NCBI RefSeq assembly: GCF_002892835.1
Contig: NZ_PJMB01000009.1
Span: forward strand, 1 to 64,000
Direction: 5' to 3'
Length of the DNA stretch: 64,000 nt
From: Arthrobacter sp. AFG7.2
GTDB taxonomy: Bacteria > Actinomycetota > Actinomycetes > Actinomycetales > Micrococcaceae
A program made the position numbers and the translations under genes. Below the pieces are notes generated by a model. The model was not told the origin of the DNA. It ran no database searches and saw only the letters and a list, made by a program, of their open reading frames with translations. Shown in pieces: positions 19,754-27,945 of the stretch; the stretch's first letter is position 1, and each line of letters starts with the position of its first letter.

Positions 19754-21562
19754 TCAGCGCGGGCCCGCCGTCTCCGGCGGGATGGGGGTGTCACTCCGCC
19801 GAACGGTATCCTGATGGAGCTCCAGAGCGCTAGTCACAAGGGCAAAGTGGCTGAAGGCCTGCGGGGTGTTGCCCAGCTGCCGGCCGGCCTTTACAGCCCA
19901 TTCCTCACTCAGCAGTCCCACATCATTCCGCAGCTCAAGCAGCCGCTCGAAAAGTTTCCGGGATTCCTCGTGCCGGCCCGCACCCAACAGCGCTTCCACC
20001 ATCCAGAAGGAGCAGGCGATGAACACGCCCTCATCCCCCGGCAGTCCGTCGTCGCTCTCTTCCGGACGGTACCGCAGCACGAAGCCGTCCTCGGTGAGCT
20101 CCCGCTGGATCGCGTCGATGGTGCCAATGACCCGGGGATCATCGGACGGCAGGAAGCCGACGCGCGGGATCAGGAGGAGGCTGGCATCCAGCTCCGGCCG
20201 GCCATAGGACTGAAGGAAAGTATTGCGGGATGCATCAAACCCGTTGGCCATGACGTCCCGGTGGATCACGTCGCGCAGCCTCTCCCACCGTTCCACCGGC
20301 CCGGGCAGGCCGGACTCGCGGACGCCCTTGATCATCCGGTCCGCGGCCACCCAGGCCATGACTTTCGAATGGGTGAAGTGGCGGCGGGGCCCGCGCATTT
20401 CCCAGAGCCCGTTGTCCGGCTGGTCCCAGATGGTTTCAAGATGCGCCATCAGGGCAAGCTGGACATCCCAGGCCTCGTCCGGATGCTTCAGCAACGAGTT
20501 CCGGGTCAAGGCCAGGCAGTCCAGCACTTCACCCCACACATCCAGCTGCAGCTGCTCGGCCGCGCCGTTGCCAATACGTACCGGCGATGAATTTTCGTAG
20601 CCCTTCAGCCATGGCAGCTCCATTTCGGGCAGGCGCCGCTCGCCGTGGATTCCATACATGATCTGCAGATCGGCCGGATCGCCCGCCACGGCGCGGAGCA
20701 GCCAGTCCCGCCACGCGGCCGCTTCGGCTGTGTAGCCCGCGGCGAGGAGTGCCTGCAGCGTCATGGTGGCGTCCCGCAACCAGCAGTAGCGGTAGTCCCA
20801 GTTGCGGGGGCCGCCCAGCTGCTCCGGCAGGGAAGTGGTGACCGCCGCGACTATGCCGCCGGTGGGGGCGTAGGTCAGGGCCTTCAGTGTCACCAGGGAA
20901 CGTACCACCGCCTCCTGGTACTCCCCCTTGACTGTGCACTGGGACGCCCAGCCCCGCCAGAATGCGTACGTGGTGCCCAGGACTTCTTCAGCGTCCACTG
21001 TGTGGGGGCGCCCGGCATGGCTTGGTGCCCAGGTGAGGACAAAGGGAACGCGGTCCCCTGCGTTCACAGTGAAGTCGCTGACCGTGTGCATGTTCTCGCC
21101 ATGAAGGGGTGCCGGCGTCACCAGGTAGACAGCGTCCGGCCCTGCGATGGCATGCATGCCCAGCTTGTCCCGGCGAACCCACGGAATGATGTGGCCGTAG
21201 TCAAAGCGGAGGACCAGTTCGCTGTGCATCCGGACGCTGCCGCTGACCCCCTCAACGATGCGGACGATGTCCGCCACGGAATCGCGCGGCGGCATGAAGT
21301 CGATGACCCGCACTGTTCCTTCGGGTGTTTCCCACTCCGTCTCCAGCACCAGGGTGCCGTCCCGGTACCCTCTTCGGGTGCATGCCCCACCAGTCCTGGG
21401 TGCCAGCAACCACCGCCCTGCCTCGGGCGTGTCCAGCAGGGCGTTGAAGCAGGCCGGGGAGTCGAACCGGGGAAGGCAGAGCCAGTCAATGGAGCCTTCC
21501 TTGCTGATCAGGGCTCCGGTTTGAAGGTCTCCAACAACTGCGTAATCCTCAATGCGCGCCAT
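19754..21562 (-). CDS. Glycoside hydrolase family 15 (glucoamylase/trehalase-like)
   Basis: A 602-residue protein. The N-terminal beta-sandwich domain covers roughly residues 1-210 (IEDYAVVGDLQTGALISKEGSID). The catalytic (alpha/alpha)6 barrel follows, with the hallmark GGPRNWDYRYCWLRDATMTL, LPWLKGYENSSPVRIGN, and a C-terminal acid in GDEGVFIACSFWMVEALL. Proteins of this layout in mycobacteria hydrolyse trehalose, and others hydrolyse alpha-glucans; both are possible. There is no signal peptide, so it acts in the cytoplasm. Length is typical. Confidence 0.93.
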   Translation of the reverse strand: MARIEDYAVVGDLQTGALISKEGSIDWLCLPRFDSPACFNALLDTPEAGRWLLAPRTGGACTRRGYRDGTLVLETEWETPEGTVRVIDFMPPRDSVADIVRIVEGVSGSVRMHSELVLRFDYGHIIPWVRRDKLGMHAIAGPDAVYLVTPAPLHGENMHTVSDFTVNAGDRVPFVLTWAPSHAGRPHTVDAEEVLGTTYAFWRGWASQCTVKGEYQEAVVRSLVTLKALTYAPTGGIVAAVTTSLPEQLGGPRNWDYRYCWLRDATMTLQALLAAGYTAEAAAWRDWLLRAVAGDPADLQIMYGIHGERRLPEMELPWLKGYENSSPVRIGNGAAEQLQLDVWGEVLDCLALTRNSLLKHPDEAWDVQLALMAHLETIWDQPDNGLWEMRGPRRHFTHSKVMAWVAADRMIKGVRESGLPGPVERWERLRDVIHRDVMANGFDASRNTFLQSYGRPELDASLLLIPRVGFLPSDDPRVIGTIDAIQRELTEDGFVLRYRPEESDDGLPGDEGVFIACSFWMVEALLGAGRHEESRKLFERLLELRNDVGLLSEEWAVKAGRQLGNTPQAFSHFALVTSALELHQDTVRRSDTPIPPETAGPR

Positions 21563-21689
21563 GTCCTTACCCTGCCACAGCCGTCCCGAAAGGGAAGGGC
21601 ACCAGCCGGTGTAGCCTGAAGATCGTCAGGCAGCGCGCTCTTGGGTTGCAGCCCGGGCGCCCCGGCCACCGAGGCCTACTGGAGGAACT

Positions 21690-22421
21690 ATGGCCATCCA
21701 CATTGGCACATCCGGCTGGAGCTATGACCACTGGGAAAATGTCCTCTACCCACCCAAGCTCCCGGTCAAGGACAGGCTGAAGCATTATGTCGCCCGGTTC
21801 AGCACCGTGGAGCTCAACGCCAGCTTCTACCGCTGGCCCCGGGACACCACGTTTGCCGGCTGGAACCAGCGCCTCCCCCAGGGCTTCAGCATGTCCGTGA
21901 AGGCTCCCCGCGGCCTGACCCATGCCCGCAGGCTCCACCAGCCGGAGGTGTGGCTGGAACGGATTGAGAAGTGCTGGCATGAACTCGGCGATAAGCGGGC
22001 GGTGCTCCTGGTCCAGCTGCCGCCCGGCATGGAACGGGACGATGCCCGGCTGGACTACTTCCTGGGCGCGGTCCCGCAATGGATCCGGGTGGCGGTGGAA
22101 TTCCGGCACCCCAGCTGGGAGTGTTCCGACGTCTACGCACTGCTGGAGCGGCACCAGGCTGCCTACGTCATCATGAGCGGTGCCAACCTGCCGTGCATCC
22201 TGCGCACCACCGCCCCCTTTACGTACGTACGGCTGCATGGCCCCGACCACCAGCACCTCTACGCCGGCTCCTACTCGGACGCAGACCTGCACTGGTGGGC
22301 TGACCGGATCCGGGAGTGGTCCGGTGCCGGGCTGGACGTGTATACCTACTTCAACAACGACGGCGGGGGCAACGCTGTGCGCAACGCCGAGACGCTGCGG
22401 TGGATCCTTGGGGAAGGGTGA
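21690..22421 (+). CDS. DUF72 family protein (YecE-like)
   Basis: A 243-residue TIM-barrel-like protein of the DUF72 family. Signatures are IGTSGWSYDHW at the start, STVELNASFYRWP, FSMSVKAPRGLTH, VAVEFRHPSWE, TYVRLHGP and a C-terminal DVYTYFNNDGGGNAVRNA. The family has no established reaction. AGGAAC-type sequence lies before the ATG. It is divergent from the GH15 gene, with 127 bp between them, and precedes the App1-type gene on the same strand by 66 bp. Confidence 0.9.
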   Translation: MAIHIGTSGWSYDHWENVLYPPKLPVKDRLKHYVARFSTVELNASFYRWPRDTTFAGWNQRLPQGFSMSVKAPRGLTHARRLHQPEVWLERIEKCWHELGDKRAVLLVQLPPGMERDDARLDYFLGAVPQWIRVAVEFRHPSWECSDVYALLERHQAAYVIMSGANLPCILRTTAPFTYVRLHGPDHQHLYAGSYSDADLHWWADRIREWSGAGLDVYTYFNNDGGGNAVRNAETLRWILGEG

Positions 22422-22487
22422 CGTCATGGAGGGACGGCAGGGACGGCGGGCCGCCCGCCGCGGTTCAGCCTGTGGCAGAGTGGTTCC

Positions 22488-23594
22488 ATGGACACGGCCC
22501 CCCAAACCCCGCCCCAGAATGCAGCCACACCCGTTGACCAGCACGGGACACACCACACGCTGATCTCCGGAAACCAGGTCTTCAGGCTCGCACACCGGAT
22601 CTCCGATGGCGCGAACAATGTGCGCATCCAGCTGGCCAAACGCTGGAAGTTTGTTCCACAGACCATCGCGTACCAGGGCTATGGTTCAACCAGCCTGGTC
22701 CGTGTGCTGGGACGGGTTCTGCTGACCCAAAAGCCGCTGCCCGGCAGCAAAGCCGAACACGCGGCGCAGAACGGCAACCAGAACGTGCGTGGCTGGCGGG
22801 CCTTCACCAGCGTGCCCCTGCAGTTCACCGACGTCGAAATCACCATCGGTGATGTTGTCACCCACGTCCGGGCTGACCGCGGGGGCCTGATCGACACGGA
22901 AGTGAAGGTGGAGCTTTCGCCGGGATGGCATACCGCGGTCCTGCGGGCCGAGGGCACGGAGCCGGTTGAAGCCAGGATCCGCGTCGTCGCACCTGATGTG
23001 AAGTTCGGGATCGTGTCCGATATTGATGACACCGTGATGGTGACCGCCTTGCCCCGGCCCTTCCTGGCCCTGTGGAATACGTTTGTGTTGAGCGAACGCG
23101 CACGCATGGCCACGCCCGGCATGGCCGTGCTGCTCGACCGGCTCACCGTGGAGCACCCGGACGCACCGGTGATCTACTTGTCCACGGGGCCATGGAACGC
23201 GGCCCCCACCCTGGCCCGCTTCCTGACCCGGAACATGTATCCGTCCGGAGCCCTGTTGCTGACGGACTGGGGCCTGACGCAGGACCGCTGGTTCCGCAGC
23301 GGCCAGGACCACAAGCACCGCAACCTGAAGCGGCTTGCCAAGGAATTCCCGGACATGCGCTGGCTCCTGATCGGCGACAACGGCCAGCATGACGAAGCTA
23401 TCTACTCCGGCTTCGCGCAGGAGAATCCGGACAAGGTTGCCGCGATCGCCATCCGCCAGCTGTCCATCAGCGAATCCGTGTTCGCAGGCGGCCACTCCGA
23501 AGACGGGGACCATACCGCGTCCCAGGTTCCGTGGATCTACTCTCCGGACGGTGCGGGCATGGCCAGGCAGCTCACGGCGCTGGACCTGCTCTAA
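22488..23594 (+). CDS. App1 family (DUF2183) phosphatidate phosphatase-like protein
   Basis: A 368-residue protein with the HAD-like phosphatase motif SDIDDTV (Asp178, Asp180) that defines the App1/DUF2183 family; yeast App1 dephosphorylates phosphatidate. Further blocks are VIYLSTGPWNAAPTLARFL, GALLLTDWG and WLLIGDNGQHDE, the last matching the acidic motif IV. The N-terminal 170 residues form a beta-rich domain (VTHVRADRGGLIDTEV). It is convergent with the beta-glucosidase gene and overlaps it by 4 bp. The substrate in bacteria is not established. Confidence 0.88.
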   Translation: MDTAPQTPPQNAATPVDQHGTHHTLISGNQVFRLAHRISDGANNVRIQLAKRWKFVPQTIAYQGYGSTSLVRVLGRVLLTQKPLPGSKAEHAAQNGNQNVRGWRAFTSVPLQFTDVEITIGDVVTHVRADRGGLIDTEVKVELSPGWHTAVLRAEGTEPVEARIRVVAPDVKFGIVSDIDDTVMVTALPRPFLALWNTFVLSERARMATPGMAVLLDRLTVEHPDAPVIYLSTGPWNAAPTLARFLTRNMYPSGALLLTDWGLTQDRWFRSGQDHKHRNLKRLAKEFPDMRWLLIGDNGQHDEAIYSGFAQENPDKVAAIAIRQLSISESVFAGGHSEDGDHTASQVPWIYSPDGAGMARQLTALDLL

Positions 23595-25168
23595 GCGCTG
23601 GCACCCAGGGCGGGAACGCCGTCGTCCGGTACGTCGGTGCCCATGGGTGTGTCGTCCATAACGTCGGCATCCATGTCGTCGCCCACCATGGCTTCCGCAA
23701 TTGCAGCACTGGCAGCGGCGGCAAGGTCACGTTCCTCGATGAGTTCCTGGAACCAGAAGTAGGAAGCTTTTGGCGTCCGTTCCAGGGTTTCGAAATCCAC
23801 GTGCAGGAGTCCGAAAGGCTGGTTGTAGCCGGCGGACCATTCGAAGTTGTCCATGAGCGACCAGACGTAGTAGCCCCTCAGGTCCACGGATTCAGCATCC
23901 CCGCCCGGCGCCGTGGCCTTCAGCGCGGTCTCGAGGTGGTCCGAAAGGTACTTCAGCCGGCGTTCGTCAGGGATGAATTTGGTGTTGCTGGACTTGTCCC
24001 GGACGATGATGTCCTCAAAACTTGCTCCGCCCTCCGTGAGGATGACCGGCGGCAGGTTCGGGTACCTCTCGCCCATCTCCTTCAGGGCCACCGCCAGGTA
24101 TTCCGGTTTCACCGGCCAGCCGTAGGCGGTAATGTCCGCTTCAGGCCAGGTTTCCACATGGAACGGTGTTCCGCCGCTGCCCGCCGCGCTCAGGTCGCTG
24201 CCCATGGCCTCCGCCATGCTCGCAGGCACGGCACCGCCGCCAGGGCCCACCGCCACCTTGGTGGGCATGTAGTAGTTGAGCCCGTAGAAATCCAGCGGCT
24301 GGGAGATGAGTTCCATGTCCTCGTCAGGGTGCTCAAATGAGCTGAAAAACTTTGCCGCACGGATCAGGTCCGGGTACTTTCCGGTCAGGACGGGGTCCGC
24401 GTATAGCCGGTTCTGTGCCAGGTCCATGAGCCCGGCGCTGATCCTGTCCAGCGGGTTGATCGAGTTCGGCACCATGGGCGAGTAGACGTTGCTCATGCCG
24501 ATCTCACCCGGCACGTTGGCGGCGCGCAGGGCCTGGACGGCGAGGCCGTGACCCAGCAACTGGTGGTGCACGGTGGGAAAGGCGCCCAGGACCAGTTCTT
24601 TACCCGGTGCGTGCAGTCCGAGCGAATACCCGTTGGTGCTCACGGTTGCCGGTTCGTTGATGGTCACCCACCGGGCCACCCTGTCGCCGAACTCTTCCGC
24701 CAGGATGGCGGCATACTCGCCCAGGCGGTAGGCCGTGTCCCGGTTCATCCAGCCGCCGGCTTCGTCCAGCGCCAGCGGAGTGTCCCAGTGGTAGATGGTG
24801 GCCATCGGGGAGATCCCGTTGGCCAGCAGTTCGTCCAAAAGCCGGTCGTAGAAGTCAAGGCCGGCACGGTTGGCCGGCCCGCTCCCGGTGGGCTGGACGC
24901 GGGGCCAGGCGAAGGAAAACCGGTAGGAGTCCACGCCCAGCTGCTTCATCAGGGCAACATCCTGGGGCATACGGTGGTAGTGGCCGGTGGCCGTGACCGG
25001 GCTGTGGTTGTCGACGATGGCGCCCTCTTTGGCCGCAAACACATCCCAGCCCGCCGGACCCCGCCCGTCCTCGTCCAGCGCCCCTTCGATCTGGAAAGCT
25101 GCTGTTGCAACGCCCAATGTAAACCCGGAAGGGATGAGTGCGGCGAGTTCTTTGGCGGTGATGTGCAT
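23591..25168 (-). CDS. Family 1 glycoside hydrolase (beta-glucosidase)
   Basis: A 525-residue retaining beta-glycosidase. The acid/base is Glu172 in VTINEPATVS; the nucleophile is Glu379 in VILTEGGASFED. The usual sequence there is TENG, so the Asn is replaced by Gly, which is unusual. Other signatures are GVATAAFQIEGA, SYRFSFAWPRVQP, YHWDTPLAL, GLNYYMPT and GYYVWSLMDNFEWSAGY. There is no signal peptide. The last 40 residues are Ala/Asp-rich and extend beyond the normal GH1 end. A LacI-type dyad lies just upstream of the start. Confidence 0.93.
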   Translation of the reverse strand: MHITAKELAALIPSGFTLGVATAAFQIEGALDEDGRGPAGWDVFAAKEGAIVDNHSPVTATGHYHRMPQDVALMKQLGVDSYRFSFAWPRVQPTGSGPANRAGLDFYDRLLDELLANGISPMATIYHWDTPLALDEAGGWMNRDTAYRLGEYAAILAEEFGDRVARWVTINEPATVSTNGYSLGLHAPGKELVLGAFPTVHHQLLGHGLAVQALRAANVPGEIGMSNVYSPMVPNSINPLDRISAGLMDLAQNRLYADPVLTGKYPDLIRAAKFFSSFEHPDEDMELISQPLDFYGLNYYMPTKVAVGPGGGAVPASMAEAMGSDLSAAGSGGTPFHVETWPEADITAYGWPVKPEYLAVALKEMGERYPNLPPVILTEGGASFEDIIVRDKSSNTKFIPDERRLKYLSDHLETALKATAPGGDAESVDLRGYYVWSLMDNFEWSAGYNQPFGLLHVDFETLERTPKASYFWFQELIEERDLAAAASAAIAEAMVGDDMDADVMDDTPMGTDVPDDGVPALGASA

Positions 25169-25184
25169 CGGCGGGCCTTTTTGT

Positions 25185-25201
25185 GACGGAACGTTTTCGA
25201 G
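25185..25201 (-). promoter_or_regulatory. Candidate LacI-family operator before the beta-glucosidase gene
   Basis: GACGGAACGTTTTCGAG, seen on the minus strand as CTCGAAAACGTTCCGTC, has a central CG flanked by imperfect AACGTT-type half-sites typical of LacI-family operators. It sits 17-33 bp before the gene's ATG, where repression would be effective. No LacI gene is in this window. Confidence 0.35.
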
Positions 25202-25256
25202 TACGTCTCAGGATTGCACAGCCGCAGGCGCCTGACGAGCGGGGCGGTTCCGGCCG

Positions 25257-25634
25257 CTACCGCGAGCCGAACAGGAACTCCTTGGCATGCGCCACCGCTT
25301 TGCGGAAGGCATCGTTCCGGAGCGTCACCAGGTGCTCGCTTTCCCCGTCAGCAGGTTCCAGGTATCCGGTGTAGCCCGGGCGCAGCACCCAGATATCGCC
25401 TGCCGGCGGAAGGTAGAACACCCCGAAGGACCGCTGCTGCTTTTCTTCAACAGTCCACACCGGCACCACGGCCAACGCCGCACCGGTGGCAGGGTTGATC
25501 CACTGTGCCCGGGGCAGCGGTTGCTCGTGGGCTTCGGGGTCCAGGAAGGGAGCAGTGCCGGCACCCCAGCGCTCCTCAAAGCGCTCATGGAATGCCGGGA
25601 TCAGGTGTGAATCGTAGCGGCGCCAGTCGGTCAT
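25257..25634 (-). CDS. Conserved-looking hypothetical protein (125 aa)
   Basis: 125 residues from the ATG at 25634 (MTDWRRYDSHL); the frame stays open to 25829 but the upstream part is Pro/Arg-rich shadow of the next gene. GGAG lies seven bases upstream. It has a beta-rich core (ALAVVPVWTVEEKQQRSFGVFYLP and WVLRPGYTGYLEP) and ends VAHAKEFLFGSR. No membrane segment and no known domain. It lies 43 bp downstream of the J-domain gene on the same strand and may be co-transcribed with it. Confidence 0.7.
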   Translation of the reverse strand: MTDWRRYDSHLIPAFHERFEERWGAGTAPFLDPEAHEQPLPRAQWINPATGAALAVVPVWTVEEKQQRSFGVFYLPPAGDIWVLRPGYTGYLEPADGESEHLVTLRNDAFRKAVAHAKEFLFGSR

Positions 25635-25677
25635 TCGGTTCTCCGCCTCCTCGCGGTTGTTCTGATGTTCCTTTTGG

Positions 25678-26001
25678 TCAGGACCAGGGCCCGCTCTCCC
25701 ACCGCACGGGGGTAACCCTGATGGCGGGGCCAGGGGATCCGCCGGTACTGCGGACCTTCCGGACGGGAACCTGCTGCCCCGCGGCGGCGGCTCGTTCCTC
25801 GTCGTACCCGGCGCGCCGCCGCGGATCACGCAGGACGTTGAAGGCCTGCATGATCTTCAGGAGCTCACCTTCAGGGGCGGTGCCGCCGTCGACGTCGGGA
25901 TGATGGCTTCGCATGAGCGCCCGGTAGGCCCGGGAAATTTCCTGCGGGGTGGCATGCGGCCGGACCCGCAGGATGGCGTAATAGTCAGGATTATTGGTCA
26001 T
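25678..26001 (-). CDS. Minimal J-domain protein
   Basis: A 107-residue protein made almost entirely of one J-domain: DYYAILRVRPHATPQEISRAYRALM, the HPD triad at His34-Pro35-Asp36, and AFNVLRDPRRRAGYDEERA. It lacks the Gly/Phe, zinc-finger and substrate-binding regions of DnaJ. It would therefore stimulate DnaK ATPase without binding clients itself, or with partners. The position 110 bp downstream of hsp20 on the same strand suggests stress-linked expression. Confidence 0.88.
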   Translation of the reverse strand: MTNNPDYYAILRVRPHATPQEISRAYRALMRSHHPDVDGGTAPEGELLKIMQAFNVLRDPRRRAGYDEERAAAAGQQVPVRKVRSTGGSPGPAIRVTPVRWESGPWS

Positions 26002-26110
26002 CTGCCTCCCCTTTCCCCTGCCGGCAGCGGGGAGCCGGTCCCTGACGCCGGCACCGAAAGGATGAGCGGTGCGGGCAACGCCGCAGCACTGCCCGCACCG
26101 CCGGCTGTGG

Positions 26111-26539
26111 CTAGGTTCCGATCTGGTGCATGTCGTTGTGCTGCGTCTGGATCTCGATCTTGCGCGGCTTTGCCTTTTCGGCCACCGGGATCCGCAGCGT
26201 CAGGACGCCCTGATCGTAGCTGGCCTTGATGTTGTCTGCGTCCAGGGTGTCGCCAAGGATCAGCTGCCGGCTGAAGACGCCGCGGGGACGCTCGGCCGCC
26301 ACCAGCTCCACGTTGGGCTGGGTAGGATCCTTGCGCTCCGCCCGGACGGTGAGGACGTTGCGTTCAACATTCAGGTCCAGGGAATCCATCTTCACGCCCG
26401 GCAGGTCAAACGCCACCACAAACTCGCCGTCCTCCTGCCAGGCGTCCATGGGCATGGCAGCCGGACGGGCGGCAGTTCCAAAGACCTGCTGCGTGAGCCG
26501 GTCCAACTCACGGAACGGGTCCGTGCGCATTAACATCAT
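26111..26539 (-). CDS. Small heat-shock protein Hsp20
   Basis: 142 residues from the ATG at 26539, which has AAGGAG six bases upstream; earlier in-frame ATGs lie upstream of this site. It has a short N-terminal region ([21 protein letters not shown]) and an alpha-crystallin domain (about residues 35-130) with [26 protein letters not shown] and [20 protein letters not shown]. It acts as an ATP-independent holdase chaperone. Mycobacterial Hsp18-type proteins start in the same way. It is divergent from the MerR regulator. Confidence 0.95.
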   Translation of the reverse strand: MMLMRTDPFRELDRLTQQVFGTAARPAAMPMDAWQEDGEFVVAFDLPGVKMDSLDLNVERNVLTVRAERKDPTQPNVELVAAERPRGVFSRQLILGDTLDADNIKASYDQGVLTLRIPVAEKAKPRKIEIQTQHNDMHQIGT

Positions 26540-26579
26540 TTCCCACTCCTTCAGCATCCGTAGCTGGTGAACCTGTGTC

Positions 26580-26616
26580 ATATCCATCCGCTTAATCTAT
26601 GGTGATGGATATAGAT
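26580..26616. promoter_or_regulatory. Dyads between hsp20 and the MerR gene
   Basis: ATATCCAT (26580-26587) and ATGGATAT (26605-26612) form a perfect 8-bp dyad with a 17-bp spacer. ATCTAT (26595-26600) and ATAGAT (26611-26616) form a second, overlapping one. They lie in the promoter region shared by the divergent hsp20 and MerR genes. The classical HAIR site (CTTGAGT-N7-ACTCAAG) is not seen. Confidence 0.45.
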
Positions 26617-26674
26617 TTTTTATAGCACTCGTGGGAAACTGAGGCAAGGGCCGGACGAATTTTCAGGAGAGCTG

Positions 26675-26995
26675 ATGGCTGACCACAACGCGGGACGCTT
26701 GAGCGGCCCCAACAGCAGCCGGGCGGTGTATGCAATCTCCGTTGCCGCGAAGCTGGCCGGAACGGGCCAGCAGAACATCCGGCTCTACGAGACCAAGGGC
26801 CTGGTGTCCCCGGCGCGGACGTCCGGCGGGACCCGCCAGTACAGTGAGGACGACATCGCTGTCCTGCTGCGGATCGGCGAACTCCTGGACCAGGGACTCA
26901 ACCTCGCCGGCGTGGCCAAGGTGCTGGAACTTGAGGCCGCCAACGTCAAACTGCTTCGTGCACTCAAACGGGCCCGGTCCCGGCCGCCGGGTTAA
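26675..26995 (+). CDS. MerR-family regulator, HspR-like
   Basis: A 106-residue regulator. The HTH region is YAISVAAKLAGTGQQNIRLYETKGLVSPARTSGGTRQYSEDDIAVL (about residues 19-64). The Gln-Asn in place of the usual recognition residues and the R-x-Y-E-T-K-G-L run are like HspR. It lacks the metal-binding Cys of metal-sensing MerR proteins. A short dimerisation helix follows, and the C-terminus is basic. It is divergent from hsp20, which it very likely represses together with itself. No DnaK gene is adjacent, unlike the classical hspR location. Confidence 0.85.
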   Translation: MADHNAGRLSGPNSSRAVYAISVAAKLAGTGQQNIRLYETKGLVSPARTSGGTRQYSEDDIAVLLRIGELLDQGLNLAGVAKVLELEAANVKLLRALKRARSRPPG

Positions 26996-27924
26996 CCGCC
27001 GCCCTGGAGCTCGCTTCCCGGCACGTCCGCTTTGGAGAGCACACCGGTGATCCGCTCCCCCGGGACCCGCACGGTCCGCCAGGTGTCAAGGGCAATGACT
27101 CCGCCGAGGATCACGAGCGAAAGTGACACCGAGGCAAGGGCATCGCTGAGCCAGTGGTACCCCAGGTACAACCGGCTCAGGGCGGCCAGCAGGATGCCAA
27201 GCCCTGCCCCGGCGAAGCCCAGGAGGGCGGCCGCTCGGTTACTGCGCCGGGAAAAAATCAGGAAGGCGCCCACCAGGAGGAAGTCGCACGCCCCCAGGAC
27301 GTGCCCCGAGGGGAACGAGAACGTGTGGTCGATGCCGAAGAGCATCTGGTCCACCGGCGGCCGCGAGCGCCGCACAATCTGGAGGATGACCTGGGAAATG
27401 ATGACCCCGGTGATCATGGCGGATGCCAGGAGGATGGGGCGCCAGGCATGCTTCGCGGCGAACCCCCACACCAGGATGACCACCAGGACAATGATGGGCA
27501 GGGCGATGGGACCGAAGACCACGGCGAGGAAAATCATGACGGCCGTGCCGACGTCGGACCTCAGCCCCAGGAGCCAGTCCCGGACGGGCACGTCGGCAGC
27601 AGAGAGACCGTCCGCCTGCAGCACGCTGGCCAGGGTGGCAATGAACAGTGCCACACCCGCCACCACCAGGATGATGGCTGCCCGGTACAGGCCGCGCCGG
27701 TCGGCGGGGTCCATGTAGCGCTCCTCAACCACGAACTTGTCGTGGAAGGTACGCCACCGGCCCTGGCTGTGTTCGGTACTTCCGGAGCCTGCCGAATCCT
27801 GGTGTCCCACTGTGCCCGTCCCTGTGCCGAGAAGATTTCCTAGGGTGAAGAGTATCCCGCCCGCGTGGCGCCGGCGCCTTTTAGCCACGGGCACTCTCCG
27901 GCGCCTGCCGCTTCCCTGGCACAC
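26992..27924 (-). CDS. PAP2-family membrane phosphatase
   Basis: A membrane-bound phosphatase of the PAP2/acid phosphatase type, likely acting on lipid phosphates such as undecaprenyl pyrophosphate or phosphatidate. The three catalytic motifs are in order: QIVRRSRPP, FSFPSGHVLGA and SRLYLGYHWLSDAL. About six membrane segments are seen. The reported start gives 310 residues, but the first 38 are Arg-rich and overlap the neighbouring promoter; a GTG at 27810 (VGHQDSAGSG) would give 272 residues. The start is uncertain. It ends 4 bp inside the MerR gene's stop region. Confidence 0.88.
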   Translation of the reverse strand: MCQGSGRRRRVPVAKRRRRHAGGILFTLGNLLGTGTGTVGHQDSAGSGSTEHSQGRWRTFHDKFVVEERYMDPADRRGLYRAAIILVVAGVALFIATLASVLQADGLSAADVPVRDWLLGLRSDVGTAVMIFLAVVFGPIALPIIVLVVILVWGFAAKHAWRPILLASAMITGVIISQVILQIVRRSRPPVDQMLFGIDHTFSFPSGHVLGACDFLLVGAFLIFSRRSNRAAALLGFAGAGLGILLAALSRLYLGYHWLSDALASVSLSLVILGGVIALDTWRTVRVPGERITGVLSKADVPGSELQGGG

Positions 27925-27945
27925 GCCTGGCGGTAGCCTGTCTCC

